The notes: generated from the letters alone by a model not told the origin. A stretch of DNA of 58,730 bases from Prevotella sp. (GCA_016281055.1 JAEEHW010000075.1:1-58730), one strand, 5' to 3'; shown: positions 7,558 to 16,093, counted from the stretch's first letter. Translations and numbers: made by a program.

Positions 7558-9520
7558 ACTTGTTGTCGCTGCTATTGCCCTGTTACTGTCATTAGCACTG
7601 TCAGCACAGGAGAAAGGTGATGCCTTGCTCCACCAGTATCTCACGGAATTCGCGGAGTCAGGGGAGTACAACATTCATCGCATAGATTCCACGAATCCCT
7701 ATGTGCGAGCTTATAGATTCAGTAAGGTTTTTGGTATGGAGGGCATTAGCGATCCGATGTTTCTCTTTGAGTCGCTCTGCAAATTAGACCGTGCTTTTTA
7801 TTCAGAGGCAAGTTTAGCTCAGGAGATTTATCTGCACAATGCCAATGAAGGCGACTCGCCACTGACGGGCATTCAGGTAAACATTGGTGAAAAGCCGATA
7901 ATAGGACGAGCTTTGTCCTTCCTGCCTGGTTCAAATGTGCGTCTGCTCTCCTTCAATAAGCCTGATGGGATGCGCCACTGTTTCCTATTAGTCTGGAGCC
8001 AATATCTGAAGAGGGGGGGGAAGTTCGGCAGTTCGAAAGGCCAGACATGGTATATGAACGGCGAGGTCTATGAGTTTGAGGGTAAAAAGCCCAAGGCCAA
8101 GACATATCTGTCAGTTTACCAACCTAAGGCAAGCCAGGTAACCTCTGAGGGAGGAGAGGCAACCCATGCTGCTACTTATGATGATCTATTGGCAAAGGTG
8201 GAAAAAATCTGCCAGATATACAATCGTGAGACAGAACAGGGACGTACATCTGCTGTAATCGTTTTAAATAAATTATGTAACTCCTACAATGGTAAGTTGT
8301 CTAAGAAACAATATGATAAATTGACAAATTTGATTTTGCCCCTGATTGCCAGTACCAAGAATGAAGGTCACGAGAGTATGCTGTGCTTGAGTTGTGCAAC
8401 ACTTTACCAAAAAAGCGAAGGTTATGAATACACCATAGAAGAGCAGCAACTGAAGGAAAAGCAGATGACTTCTCATTATGCACATACACGTGTAACGATG
8501 GCTAACCTGTCAAAAATGGTCACCTTTAACTCTATGTTGCTCAGCGATGCAGAACAGGTAGAGTGTGTTATCACAGGGCATACAGAACTGGATGCGTCAT
8601 GTGTCACCTTGAGAAGAATTCCTCAAATGGAGGGAATGGGTGAGTACCCTGTTGAAGGTGGACAGTTTAATATTAGATGTAAGTTGCCAATGAATGAAAT
8701 CATCGAGATTATTTCAAAAGATGGCAGAGTTCGATTTGTTGTTGACGGGAAGCCCATTGAAGTCGATCTGACAAACCGTACAGTTAAGAGTTCCACCAGC
8801 AGCCAGCCGACTAACGATTTCCTACAAAATATCCGAAGAATGGAATTACAGATGTGGAATACAACAGACACGACAGAGAGAGACAGCATATTATCCACCC
8901 TCAGGGGAATATATAAAGATGGTATCATCCGGCATTCTGACAACATTATCTCTGCCTTTTCTCTGTTTAAGTCATACAGTGAAATGAATGTAACACAGCT
9001 AAAGCCCTATATGGATGGTAGTTATGCTTTCACCAATCACCCATTGCTTGCCCCTGTACATGAGTACTATGAAGGATTGATGAAACGAAATCCAGGTACG
9101 GATTTTCATGATGTGGAACTGAAAGACCCGCAAAACATTATTCATCCTTTAAGCGAGTATCTGGGCAAGGGCTATGTGCTATTACATTTCTGGAACAGCA
9201 GGGAAGCTGACATAAGTGGCCTGCAGCAGATAAAATCTATCTACGAGACTTGTCATCCGAAGGGTCTTCAGGTCATCAGCATAGCACTCAACCACGACAA
9301 TTACCCACCAGGATGGCGCGATGAGATAGAGAAGCGACAGTTGAAGTGGACACAACTCTGGGGTGGTGAAGGTCGTGACACCCCATCTGTTGCAGCCCAT
9401 ACCTTTGGTATCCATTCGCTGCCTGAAACAGTTCTTCTAAGTCCAGACGGCAAGGTTGTTTCGTCGCCCGCAACTATTGATGAAATGAAAGAGGTGGTGA
9501 ATGAATTGTTGAATAACTGA
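7535..9520 (+). CDS. Exported thioredoxin-fold protein lacking the CxxC motif, 661 aa
   Basis: A signal peptide (LVVAAIALLLSLALSAQ) points to the periplasm. Residues about 345-420 (VECVITGHTELDASCVTLRRI...PIEVDL) resemble the DUF4369 domain that often precedes TlpA-like thioredoxin domains in Bacteroidetes. The C-terminal 130 residues have the thioredoxin fold order (YVLLHFWNSREADISGLQQI, LQVISIALN, a PPGWRDEIEKRQLKWTQLWGG stretch, then TFGIHSLPETVLLSPDGKVV with the cis-proline). The usual WCxxC is replaced by WNSREAD, so a redox role is unlikely. A second in-frame ATG at 7547 would give an equally good signal peptide. It is the third gene of the sigma operon. Confidence 0.75.
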   Translation: MKNYMNNRLVVAAIALLLSLALSAQEKGDALLHQYLTEFAESGEYNIHRIDSTNPYVRAYRFSKVFGMEGISDPMFLFESLCKLDRAFYSEASLAQEIYLHNANEGDSPLTGIQVNIGEKPIIGRALSFLPGSNVRLLSFNKPDGMRHCFLLVWSQYLKRGGKFGSSKGQTWYMNGEVYEFEGKKPKAKTYLSVYQPKASQVTSEGGEATHAATYDDLLAKVEKICQIYNRETEQGRTSAVIVLNKLCNSYNGKLSKKQYDKLTNLILPLIASTKNEGHESMLCLSCATLYQKSEGYEYTIEEQQLKEKQMTSHYAHTRVTMANLSKMVTFNSMLLSDAEQVECVITGHTELDASCVTLRRIPQMEGMGEYPVEGGQFNIRCKLPMNEIIEIISKDGRVRFVVDGKPIEVDLTNRTVKSSTSSQPTNDFLQNIRRMELQMWNTTDTTERDSILSTLRGIYKDGIIRHSDNIISAFSLFKSYSEMNVTQLKPYMDGSYAFTNHPLLAPVHEYYEGLMKRNPGTDFHDVELKDPQNIIHPLSEYLGKGYVLLHFWNSREADISGLQQIKSIYETCHPKGLQVISIALNHDNYPPGWRDEIEKRQLKWTQLWGGEGRDTPSVAAHTFGIHSLPETVLLSPDGKVVSSPATIDEMKEVVNELLNN

Positions 9521-9675
9521 ACTATACAATTAGTATGTATAGTCTTAACCACTGATTATTTGGCTACTTGTGATAATTGAGTAATTTTACTTCATGCAAG
9601 AGGCAAAACCGCTCCAAATGTCATAAATTATGCTAAATACCCATTTTTGGATAATAAGATAATTTGGAGAAAAAG

Positions 9676-9708
9676 AAAAATATCGCTAACTTTGTTGGCG
9701 ATATTTTT
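9676..9708. terminator. Intrinsic terminator in the 9521-9914 intergenic region
   Basis: An 11-bp stem (AAAAATATCGC / GCGATATTTTT) with loop 9687-9697. It probably ends the sigma-factor operon about 160 bp after its last stop codon. Apart from this hairpin and the argB promoter I see nothing else in 9521-9914; a 73-codon frame there looks random. Confidence 0.75.
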
Positions 9709-9842
9709 TAATGGTGGAGAAAGTCATAATCCATCCAATCAATTAGGTAAATTCTTCATTCTATATTCTTCATTAAAATATGGCTCGTTATCTGTCTTTC
9801 CTTATATAATCCCCTATCTCCTTTTTTTCTTTATCAATTCAT

Positions 9843-9873
9843 TTTGTTATTTCAGCGATTATTTGTAACTTTG
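9843..9873 (+). promoter_or_regulatory. argB promoter
   Basis: TTTG at 9843-9846 and TAACTTTG at 9866-9873 are 19 bp apart, fitting the Bacteroidetes -33/-7 pattern. Transcription should begin near 9880, about 35 nt before the argB ATG. I see no ARG-box-like palindrome. Confidence 0.75.
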
Positions 9874-9914
9874 CAGAAAACTAATCATTAAACCCCAAAA
9901 AGCAAAGTTACGAT

Positions 9915-10712
9915 ATGGAAAAACTTACAATAGTAAAAGTGGGCGGCGCCGTGGTTGAAGACCCGGAACAGCTCGCCGCTCTGCTTGAGAACTTCTCTGC
10001 CATACCCGGCAAGAAGGTATTGGTGCACGGTGGCGGCAGACGCGCCACGAAGATTGCCGCACAGCTCGGCATAGAGAGCCACATGGTGGGCGGCAGACGA
10101 ATAACCGACGCTGAGATGCTGTCGGTAGTGACAATGGTGTACGGTGGTTTGGTAAACAAAAACCTCGTGGCACAGTTGCAAGCCAAAGGTGTATGCGCAC
10201 TCGGACTGACCGGTGCCGACATGGACGTGATACGCTCGCACAAGCGTCCGCTGAAGAAGGTGAAGATGGACGACGGCACCGAACAGATGGTGGACTTCGG
10301 TTTCGTGGGCGACGTGGACTGTGCCGACGGCAACCGCCTCGCTTCGCTCATCAACAGCGGCGTCACCCCTGTGGTTGCACCGCTGACACATGATGGTCAG
10401 GGTAACATTCTCAACACTAATGCCGACACCATGGCAGGCACCGTGGCGAAGGCACTGGCAGACAGTTTCGACGTGACGCTCATCTTCTCGTTTGAGAAGA
10501 AAGGCGTGCTCAGCAATCCCGACGACGACGACAGCGTTATTCCTAACATCACACGCTCGTCATACGAGCAGTATGTAAAGGACGGCGTAATCTCCGGCGG
10601 CATGATGCCGAAGATAGAGAATGCCCTCGAAGCCGTTGAGGCCGGTGTGAAGCGTGTCATCATCACCCTTGCCACAAAGATTGACGGCAACCACGGAACG
10701 GTAATATCATAG
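9915..10712 (+). CDS. argB: N-acetylglutamate kinase (possibly acting on N-succinylglutamate)
   Basis: Amino-acid-kinase fold enzyme for the second step of arginine synthesis. Visible are VKVGGAVVEDP (strand 1), LVHGGGRRATKIAAQLG, GGRRITDAEMLSVVTMVYGGLVNKNLVAQL, FGFVGDV, the substrate/nucleotide segment NTNADTMAGTVAKAL and SGGMMPKIENALEAVEAGVKRVII. At 265 aa it is normal for the short, feedback-insensitive type, and no N-terminal regulatory helix is present. In Bacteroides fragilis the pathway is known to use succinylated intermediates, so the true substrate may be N-succinylglutamate; the sequence alone does not decide. It stands alone with its own promoter. Confidence 0.92.
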   Translation: MEKLTIVKVGGAVVEDPEQLAALLENFSAIPGKKVLVHGGGRRATKIAAQLGIESHMVGGRRITDAEMLSVVTMVYGGLVNKNLVAQLQAKGVCALGLTGADMDVIRSHKRPLKKVKMDDGTEQMVDFGFVGDVDCADGNRLASLINSGVTPVVAPLTHDGQGNILNTNADTMAGTVAKALADSFDVTLIFSFEKKGVLSNPDDDDSVIPNITRSSYEQYVKDGVISGGMMPKIENALEAVEAGVKRVIITLATKIDGNHGTVIS

Positions 10713-10723
10713 TTCACAGCCCT

Positions 10724-10815
10724 TCCACTCGCCCCCTCCCTACTGGGGAGGGTCGGGGTAGGGCTCTTTCCTCTTTCCACCTTTCAACCCTTTCACCTTT
10801 CAACCCTTCCACCTC
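10724..10815 (+). repeat. GC-rich palindromic repeat followed by CCTTTCAAC-type short tandem repeats
   Basis: CCTCCCTACTGGGGAGGG followed by TCGGGGTAGGGCT at about 10735-10767 is the same element as in 32498-32588. It is followed by short imperfect tandem repeats of CACCTTTCAACCCTT type that run up to the TTG start of the next gene. No promoter box is obvious here, so the sigma gene may be read from argB or from an unrecognised promoter. Confidence 0.75.
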
Positions 10816-10817
10816 CT

Positions 10818-11306
10818 TTGGACATCGTTCACGACATACTCCCGCTGAAGAATCAGATGTACCGACTGGCGCTGCGCATCACGCTCAGCAGTCAGGAGGC
10901 AGAAGACGTGGTGCAGGATGTGATAATAAAATTGTGGAAGATGCGCGACACACTTGGCGGCATTGACAACATTGAAGCATACGCATTGCGCATGACGCGC
11001 AACCTTGCACTTGACCGCCAGCGCATGCATGTCAATCAAACAGAATCGCTCGATCAGCTCGATACAGAACCAGTGGCTCCTGTCGCCGACAATGATGTGG
11101 ATGAACGCATAAGCATTGTGAGGCAGGCAATGAACCAGTTACCGGAGAAACAGCGCACATGTATGCAACTGCGTGATTTCGAAGGATACTCATATCGTGA
11201 GATTGCAGAGGTGCTTGACATCACAGAAGATCAGGTAAAGGTAAATATCTTCCGTGCCAGGCAAACCATAAGAACAACTTTAGAAACAAACGAGCAAAAT
11301 CATTAA
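10818..11306 (+). CDS. ECF-type RNA polymerase sigma factor, 162 aa
   Basis: Region 2 (DILPLKNQMYRLALRITLSSQEAEDVVQDVIIKLWKM, IEAYALRMTRNLALD) and region 4 (IVRQAMNQLPEKQRTCMQLRDFEGYSYREIAEVLDITEDQVKVNIFRARQTIR) cover the whole protein. The family usually starts close to DILPLK, so a TTG start at 10818 (MDIVHDILPLK) is preferred to the internal ATG at 10858, which would cut region 2. The next gene is its probable membrane partner, separated by a strong hairpin. Confidence 0.9.
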   Translation: MDIVHDILPLKNQMYRLALRITLSSQEAEDVVQDVIIKLWKMRDTLGGIDNIEAYALRMTRNLALDRQRMHVNQTESLDQLDTEPVAPVADNDVDERISIVRQAMNQLPEKQRTCMQLRDFEGYSYREIAEVLDITEDQVKVNIFRARQTIRTTLETNEQNH

Positions 11307-11332
11307 CAACCTTTAACATGATTTGCTGTAAC

Positions 11333-11376
11333 TTTTCCCCCTCCTTATCCGTCGTGGATATAGAGGGGGAAAATTT
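11333..11376 (+). promoter_or_regulatory. Strong hairpin with U-run between sigma factor and its partner gene (attenuator-like)
   Basis: TTTTCCCCCTC (11333-11343) pairs perfectly with GAGGGGGAAAA (11363-11373), with an inner TATCC/GGATA stem. The right arm runs into TTTT. It would end or attenuate transcription leaving the sigma gene and thereby lower expression of the downstream partner. It also argues against the ATG at 11318 as start, since the hairpin would then lie in coding sequence. Confidence 0.65.
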
Positions 11377-11401
11377 TAAGCCATTAATAACTCATAGAAC
11401 A

Positions 11402-11893
11402 GTGTTAAACTATACATACATAGAACAACTGCTTGAATGCTATTTCAACTGCGAGACATCACTTGCAGAGGAGCAGATATTGCGGGCTTTCTTTGCGCAG
11501 GACGCAGATAAGGTTCCTGCACATCTGTTGCGCTATCGTCAGTTATTTGCCGAACAAGCTTTCGCAAAGAACAGCGATACCCTCGGTGAAGAGTTTGACC
11601 GCCGTATAATGGAAGCAGTCGGTGAGGTGCGCAAGCAGGAGCCGATGCATGTCAAGGCGCGCAGCATCAGCATGAGCCGTCGTCTTAGGCCATTGTATAA
11701 AGCTGCTGCATGTGTGGCGGTGGTGCTGGCGCTCGGTCAGGCTGCACAGATGCCATACAGTGATGCAGAAACAGAGCAGCGTGAAGATTTCGCACGTTCC
11801 GTTGAGATGTTGCAGCGCATACAGCAGGACAAGAACACTGTGGCACAGAGTGACACCGTCATCAATGGCAATATTGAGGATTTGAAGAACTAA
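11402..11893 (+). CDS. Conserved one-TM protein paired with an ECF sigma factor (probable anti-sigma), 163 aa
   Basis: The protein begins LNYTYIEQLLECYFNCETSLAEEQILRAFF, the standard opening of a Bacteroidetes family often misnamed pyruvate ferredoxin oxidoreductase and regularly found after a short ECF sigma gene. A hydrophobic segment (PLYKAAACVAVVLALGQAAQM, about 112-132 of this model) could span the membrane, followed by a short outer tail. I chose GTG 11402 because homologues, as I recall them, start just before this motif. An ATG at 11318 would add 28 residues that do not look like protein and overlap a strong hairpin. Function as anti-sigma factor is inferred from position. Confidence 0.65.
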   Translation: MLNYTYIEQLLECYFNCETSLAEEQILRAFFAQDADKVPAHLLRYRQLFAEQAFAKNSDTLGEEFDRRIMEAVGEVRKQEPMHVKARSISMSRRLRPLYKAAACVAVVLALGQAAQMPYSDAETEQREDFARSVEMLQRIQQDKNTVAQSDTVINGNIEDLKN

Positions 11894-12049
11894 GAGTTCT
11901 GTGGCCATTTAGAAACCGTTGGCGGTTATCAGAGAGTTTGAGATTAGAGAACAAGGTTAAGATAATTATTTCTATGCTTTAATAAAAATATCCTATCTGA
12001 AGTCAATGTGAGATTGACAGCAAAAACAATTCAAGATTAAAACAATCAT

Positions 12050-12079
12050 AAAAGGGAGGTCCTAACGGCCTCCCTTTTT
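12050..12079 (+). terminator. Intrinsic terminator (first of two)
   Basis: AAAAGGGAGG pairs with CCTCCCTTTT across a 9-nt loop, followed by T residues. It ends the sigma/anti-sigma unit. Between 11894 and 12050 I see no other feature. Confidence 0.85.
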
Positions 12080-12108
12080 GTTGTATATGGCAGAGGTAGA
12101 TAAACCAG

Positions 12109-12150
12109 AAATCGGCTGTGCATGTTTTAAGTATGCACAGCCGATTTTCT
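12109..12150. terminator. Second intrinsic terminator
   Basis: A perfect 15-bp stem (12109-12123 with 12133-12147) with a 9-nt loop and a T-rich tail. No gene lies between the two hairpins, so they act in tandem. The rest of 12151-12394 is AT-rich leader and promoter. Confidence 0.85.
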
Positions 12151-12378
12151 TTTCTATCCTTGCTCATAAAATAGGATTAGTTTCTTTATTAGTTGAGTTA
12201 TGTCGTGCAAAGTTACGCATAATTTGTCGAAACGCCAAACCATTACCGCAGAAAAGATGTTCTCATGTGTTTTATTATGTGTAAATTATATAAAAATCAC
12301 ATGTGTGGATTTTTTATAATTTATTCATAAAGAAGCATAATAATGCCGTAGGGCATTGTGCAGTATATGGGAATTGTG

Positions 12379-12386
12379 TAATTTTG
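12379..12386 (+). promoter_or_regulatory. -7 box TAATTTTG for the small exported protein
   Basis: TAATTTTG lies only 8 bp before the ATG at 12395, so the transcript would be nearly leaderless if this box is used. Confidence 0.5.
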
Positions 12387-12394
12387 CGGTCGTG

Positions 12395-12919
12395 ATGGTT
12401 TTTCATTTGAAACATAATGGCAGACGACGGAACCTGCTGATGACAGTCTTTGCTTTGCAGATGTGCATCGTTGTGGATGCACAGCGACGCATAGTGGTAG
12501 TTGACATGGAGAGCGGTGTGCCCGTGCGCAATGTCGTGGTGCAGTATGGCAAGAACGCCTGCGACAGCACCATCTGGGATGGTTCGGCGATGCTCGATAC
12601 CCTTGCCGACGATTTCAAGAGCCGCGAGATAATACTGCGGCGCTCAGGCTATATGACACGCACGCTGACATACGAGGAACTGGACGATACGCTCGACATA
12701 CTGCCGTCGTTCAATGCTCTGACGGAGGTCATCATCTATGGTGACAAAAACAGAAGCAAATTCCAGTGGACGCTGCCGAAATCATACAAGCCGGAACTGC
12801 CGTCGCCAGGCGCAGGTGCATCTGTCAGTACCGACATACTCGGAGGCATCGAGAAACTCTTCAGCTATAAACGTCGCAAGCGCCTGAAGGAGATGAGAAA
12901 GCGCATGGCTGAATACTGA
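12395..12919 (+). CDS. Exported protein with carboxypeptidase-regulatory-like domain, 174 aa
   Basis: The N-terminus has a basic stretch and a hydrophobic core (LLMTVFALQMCIVVDAQ), reading as a signal peptide cleaved after DAQ. Residues about 35-110 (RRIVVVDMESGVPVRNVVVQYGKN...IILRRSGYMTRTLTYEEL) follow the seven-strand beta-sandwich pattern of carboxypeptidase D regulatory-like domains found in TonB-receptor N-termini. The C-terminus is proline- and lysine-rich (FSYKRRKRLKEMRKRMAEY). The protein is probably periplasmic, function unknown. The frame extends to a GTG at 12356, but the -7 box overlaps that extension. It converges with the wbqC gene, leaving only 5 bp between stop codons. Confidence 0.6.
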   Translation: MVFHLKHNGRRRNLLMTVFALQMCIVVDAQRRIVVVDMESGVPVRNVVVQYGKNACDSTIWDGSAMLDTLADDFKSREIILRRSGYMTRTLTYEELDDTLDILPSFNALTEVIIYGDKNRSKFQWTLPKSYKPELPSPGAGASVSTDILGGIEKLFSYKRRKRLKEMRKRMAEY

Positions 12920-12924
12920 ACTTG

Positions 12925-13473
12925 TCAGTTTGAAAGCACAAGCACTGCCTCCGGTCCCATGTTGAAGAGAAGGTCAAGGATGGAGAGACCGGGTATAAAA
13001 CCGTGGCGACGCTGAAAGGTCTGGTAGTACTCATCCACTCCGTCTTTCCTTACATCGCTGGGGGCGGGAAGGGGTGCCAGCAGTTCCTTCATCTTCTGCA
13101 TTATGGCTTGGTTGTAGTCAACGAGGAAATCCCACCGCTGCTCAAAGAATGGTCGGATATCGTCAGCGTAATAGTCGAAGAAAGGCGACTGGCCATAAGC
13201 CGACGACAATGCCTGCCAGTGCAGATGCCGCCAGTTGCCGTGGTCGCTAATGCGCACATCACACGTCAGAGCCTTGCCGCCGTCAGCCGATGCCTGCGGA
13301 ACGGTGACGGGCACGGTGAGCTTCTGCACACCGCCAGCCGTGGCAATCAGACAGTGGTTGCGCGTTGTCTGCTTGACATAGTGCTCCTTGGTGTCGATGA
13401 TTACGGGTTCGGTGGCGCTGAGCAGTTGCGCATACCAGTCCACCGAACCGAAATATGTAGTGTGGAGTGTCAT
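12925..13473 (-). CDS. WbqC family protein, 182 aa
   Basis: The opening TTYFGSVDWYAQLL, the KQTTRNHCLIATAGGVQKLTVPV segment (N-x-C-x-I-x-x-x-x-G-x-x-x-L-x-x-P) and HWQALSSAYGQSPFFDYYADDIRPFF match the WbqC-like family, linked to polysaccharide/O-antigen loci in some bacteria but without a settled reaction. It follows the DEAD-box helicase with a 10-bp gap and is probably cotranscribed with it. In many Bacteroidales this gene follows lepB; here lepB lies 3.8 kb away on the same strand. Confidence 0.85.
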   Translation of the reverse strand: MTLHTTYFGSVDWYAQLLSATEPVIIDTKEHYVKQTTRNHCLIATAGGVQKLTVPVTVPQASADGGKALTCDVRISDHGNWRHLHWQALSSAYGQSPFFDYYADDIRPFFEQRWDFLVDYNQAIMQKMKELLAPLPAPSDVRKDGVDEYYQTFQRRHGFIPGLSILDLLFNMGPEAVLVLSN

Positions 13474-13483
13474 GCCTTGTGTA

Positions 13484-15310
13484 TCACTTCTTTTTCTTCT
13501 TGGGACGACGGCGTGCCCAGCCTTCCTCCTTGTCCATCATGCCGAACAAGGCTTTGCGTTCGTCAAACTGCTGCTCGCGGCTGTTGTCCTTCGCAGCATT
13601 GCGCTTGCCGCCCTTGCCTTTACCGCCCGACTTACCGCCGTCGCGGTCTATGTGGCAGTTTACTTTCTTGTTGTGGTAGAATGCTCCGTTGAGCGCACCC
13701 ACCACCTTGCGTGCATCGCCTGACGGCACCTCGATGAAACAGAAGGCAGGCATGATGTCGATATGTCCCACGTCCTGACGTCCCGGCACATAGCGGTTGA
13801 TAAACTGCATGGCCTCGCCGGGGAAGAAACGGTCCTTGCGTCCGAGGTTGATGAAAAGCTTGGTGTAGCCTTCCTGCACTCCTGCACGAGGTTTCTTCTT
13901 AGACCAGTCTGGATGCCCGCCACGGTCGTCAATGGCATTCCTGCCCTTGCCGCCCTTCTCTTTCTTCTTCTCCACCACATCCTCTATCTCTGGAGCGTTG
14001 GCGTAATAGCTGAGGAATCGGCCAAACTCACGGCTTACGAGTTTCTTCAGTATCTCTTCCTTGTCAACATATTCGAAATGGCGGCGCACCTCCTCCATGA
14101 ACGGCTCTATCTGCTCATCGTCCACGTCGGTCTTTTCTATCTGGTCGATGGCACGGAAAAGCTGCTTGGTGCATATCTCCTGTGGTGTAGGCAACTTGCC
14201 GGCAAGGAAATCCTTGCCGATGGTCTTCTCCACCTGACGAATCTTGTGACGCTCGCGCAAGTGTATGATGGCTATCGAGGTGCCCTTCTTGCCTGCACGG
14301 CCGGTTCGACCGCTGCGGTGTGTGTATGATTCCGTATCATCAGGCATGGAGTAGTTTATCACATGCGTGAGGTCATTGACGTCAAGACCACGGGCAGCCA
14401 CGTCGGTAGCTACGAGGAGTTGCGTAAGGTGCTGGCGGAACTTCTGCATGGTGAGGTCGCGCTGCTGCTGCGACAGGTCGCCGTGCAGCGACTCTGCATT
14501 GTAACCATCCCTGATAAGTTTGTCGGCCACCTCCTGCGTTTCCACCTTGGTACGGCAGAAGATGATGCCGTAGATGCGCGGATAATAGTCAACGATGCGC
14601 TTCAGGGCAAGGTATTTGTCCTTGGCATTCACCATATAGTATATGTGGTTTACATGTTCCGCACCTTCGTTGCGAGAGCCTACCACCACTTCCTTATATT
14701 CACGCAGGTAGTTCTTTGCTATGCGCTCCACCTCCTTGCTCATGGTGGCAGAGAAGAGCAGCACCTGGCGCTCGTCAGGGAGAGCCTCGAAAATCTTGTT
14801 GATGCTCTCCGAGAAACCCATGTTGAGCATCTCGTCAGCCTCGTCGAGAACAATGTGGCTGACTTGTTCCAAATGAGCCTTGCCACGCTCCATAAGGTCG
14901 ATGAGACGGCCTGGCGTTGCTACGATAATCTGTGCTCCATGACGAAGTGAGCGTATCTGGTCGTTGATGCTGGTACCACCATACACCGCTACCACATTGA
15001 TGCCCTTGATATACTTGGAGAAGTCACGCAGGTCATCGGCAATCTGCAGACACAGCTCACGCGTCGGTGACAGCACCACAGCCTGGGTGGTCTTGTCCTT
15101 TGGGTCAATCATCTGCAACAACGGCAGTCCGAAGGCAGCAGTCTTACCTGTGCCGGTCTGAGCCAAAGCAATGTAATCTTTGCCACCAAGCTCTTCGCTA
15201 AGCAGCAGTGGAATAACAGCCTCCTGAACGGGCATGGGCTGTTCAAAGCCCAGTTCGTCGATGGCACTGCAAATCTCAGGGCATACGCCCAATTCTTCAA
15301 ATGTTTTCAT
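13484..15310 (-). CDS. deaD: DEAD-box ATP-dependent RNA helicase with RNA-binding tail (DeaD/CsdA-like), 608 aa
   Basis: All helicase motifs are present: Q-motif FEQPMPVQEAVIPLLL, motif I AQTGTGKT (about 50), Ia PTRELCLQ, GG, TPGRLID, II VLDEADEM, III FSATM, IV IIFCRTK, V ATDVAARGLD and VI HRSGRTGRAG. After the core, residues about 465-545 (YTKLFINLGRKDRFFPGEAMQFINRYV...) form a DbpA/CsdA-type RNA-recognition fold, and the tail is lysine/glycine rich. It probably remodels structured RNA or assists ribosome assembly in the cold. I chose ATG 15310 because an in-frame TTG at 15322 lies inside the -7 promoter box. Confidence 0.93.
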   Translation of the reverse strand: MKTFEELGVCPEICSAIDELGFEQPMPVQEAVIPLLLSEELGGKDYIALAQTGTGKTAAFGLPLLQMIDPKDKTTQAVVLSPTRELCLQIADDLRDFSKYIKGINVVAVYGGTSINDQIRSLRHGAQIIVATPGRLIDLMERGKAHLEQVSHIVLDEADEMLNMGFSESINKIFEALPDERQVLLFSATMSKEVERIAKNYLREYKEVVVGSRNEGAEHVNHIYYMVNAKDKYLALKRIVDYYPRIYGIIFCRTKVETQEVADKLIRDGYNAESLHGDLSQQQRDLTMQKFRQHLTQLLVATDVAARGLDVNDLTHVINYSMPDDTESYTHRSGRTGRAGKKGTSIAIIHLRERHKIRQVEKTIGKDFLAGKLPTPQEICTKQLFRAIDQIEKTDVDDEQIEPFMEEVRRHFEYVDKEEILKKLVSREFGRFLSYYANAPEIEDVVEKKKEKGGKGRNAIDDRGGHPDWSKKKPRAGVQEGYTKLFINLGRKDRFFPGEAMQFINRYVPGRQDVGHIDIMPAFCFIEVPSGDARKVVGALNGAFYHNKKVNCHIDRDGGKSGGKGKGGKRNAAKDNSREQQFDERKALFGMMDKEEGWARRRPKKKKK

Positions 15311-15319
15311 AAGTGAGTG

Positions 15320-15327
15320 CAAAGTTA
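15320..15327 (-). promoter_or_regulatory. -7 box TAACTTTG for the helicase
   Basis: The complement of CAAAGTTA gives TAACTTTG only 9 bp before the helicase ATG. Such short leaders recur in this window. Confidence 0.6.
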
Positions 15328-15378
15328 CGAAAAATCAGCGACATAGACAAGTAACTGATAATAAAAACGCCTGTCGCT

Positions 15379-15442
15379 CGTCACAAAACGCCTGCAGAAT
15401 ATCCCAGAAACTTGCATAGGTGGAAGAAAAAACGTAACTTTG
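15379..15442 (+). promoter_or_regulatory. Promoter with conserved upstream element, shared with the TonB receptor at 54.7 kb
   Basis: The segment CGTCACAAAAC...TGCA-AATATCCCAGAAACTTGC (15379-15415) is followed after 19 bp by TAACTTTG (15435-15442). The ACTTGC end supplies the -33 position. A near-copy with the same spacing precedes the receptor gene at 54727. The decamer AAAACGCCTG also occurs twice (15364 and 15386). Confidence 0.75.
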
Positions 15443-15479
15443 CATCTGTATTCATGAAAACAAACTAAAACTTACAGAT

Positions 15480-16031
15480 ATGAAAGCAAGAACATTAATA
15501 GGTTTATTATTCATTGCGGCCGCAGGATGGAAACTGGGCAACATGTGGGGACTGATACAGAATGACTGGCTGTGGCAGCAGTCCTGGACAGAGTATGTGG
15601 CTCCGGTATTGCTCTTTTATCTTGGAGGCGACCTGATCATCAACAGTTTTCGTCGCAACCGCGATCAGTGGCTGCAGCGCCCAGTGCCGCACACGGAGGA
15701 TGGCAGACGCATCTGCTGCTCTGTCAGATACGGCGGCGATGAGTATGTCTATCACGGAGAACCATTCCACGGCGCAAACCTCGATGCCTTCTGCGGCGGC
15801 ATACGCCTCGACCTGCGCAATGCACTCATCACCGAAGATGAGGAGATAGAAATCCATACCTGCATAGGCGGTGTGGAAGTGTATGTGCCAAGCCATGTCA
15901 ATGTGGTGGTAAACAGCCGCAGTTTTATAGGAGGTGTCAGCAACAAGTCTATGCGCAATGCCGACGTGAACTCACCATGCCTGCATATAGTGGCAAGCAA
16001 TTTCATCGGCGGCATCGACATAAAGAACTAA
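15480..16031 (+). CDS. LiaF-like membrane protein (cell-wall stress response C-terminal domain), 183 aa
   Basis: Two short hydrophobic segments (about 5-25 and 38-54) in the N-terminus resemble the LiaI/LiaF transmembrane region. The C-terminal 100 residues (HGANLDAFCGGIRLDLRNALITEDEEIEIHTCIGGVEVYVPSHVNVVVNSRSFIGGVSNK) form the repeated G-G-[IV] beta-helix pattern of the LiaF C-terminal (DUF2154) domain. In Firmicutes LiaF restrains an envelope-stress system; here no two-component system is nearby. It has its own promoter and is 62 bp before the methyltransferase gene, probably the first gene of a three-gene operon. Confidence 0.75.
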   Translation: MKARTLIGLLFIAAAGWKLGNMWGLIQNDWLWQQSWTEYVAPVLLFYLGGDLIINSFRRNRDQWLQRPVPHTEDGRRICCSVRYGGDEYVYHGEPFHGANLDAFCGGIRLDLRNALITEDEEIEIHTCIGGVEVYVPSHVNVVVNSRSFIGGVSNKSMRNADVNSPCLHIVASNFIGGIDIKN

Positions 16032-16093
16032 TGTGGTGCATCGATGACAACCTCAAACACAAGGGATATATAGAACGGTAAACAAAAAAAGAA

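Noticed and set aside
9647..9868. Open frame of 73 codons before argB
   Set aside because: It spans a terminator hairpin and the argB promoter, and its composition looks like translated AT-rich spacer.
12078..12284. Open frame of 68 codons after the second sigma/anti-sigma unit
   Set aside because: It runs through the second terminator hairpin and has no recognisable features.
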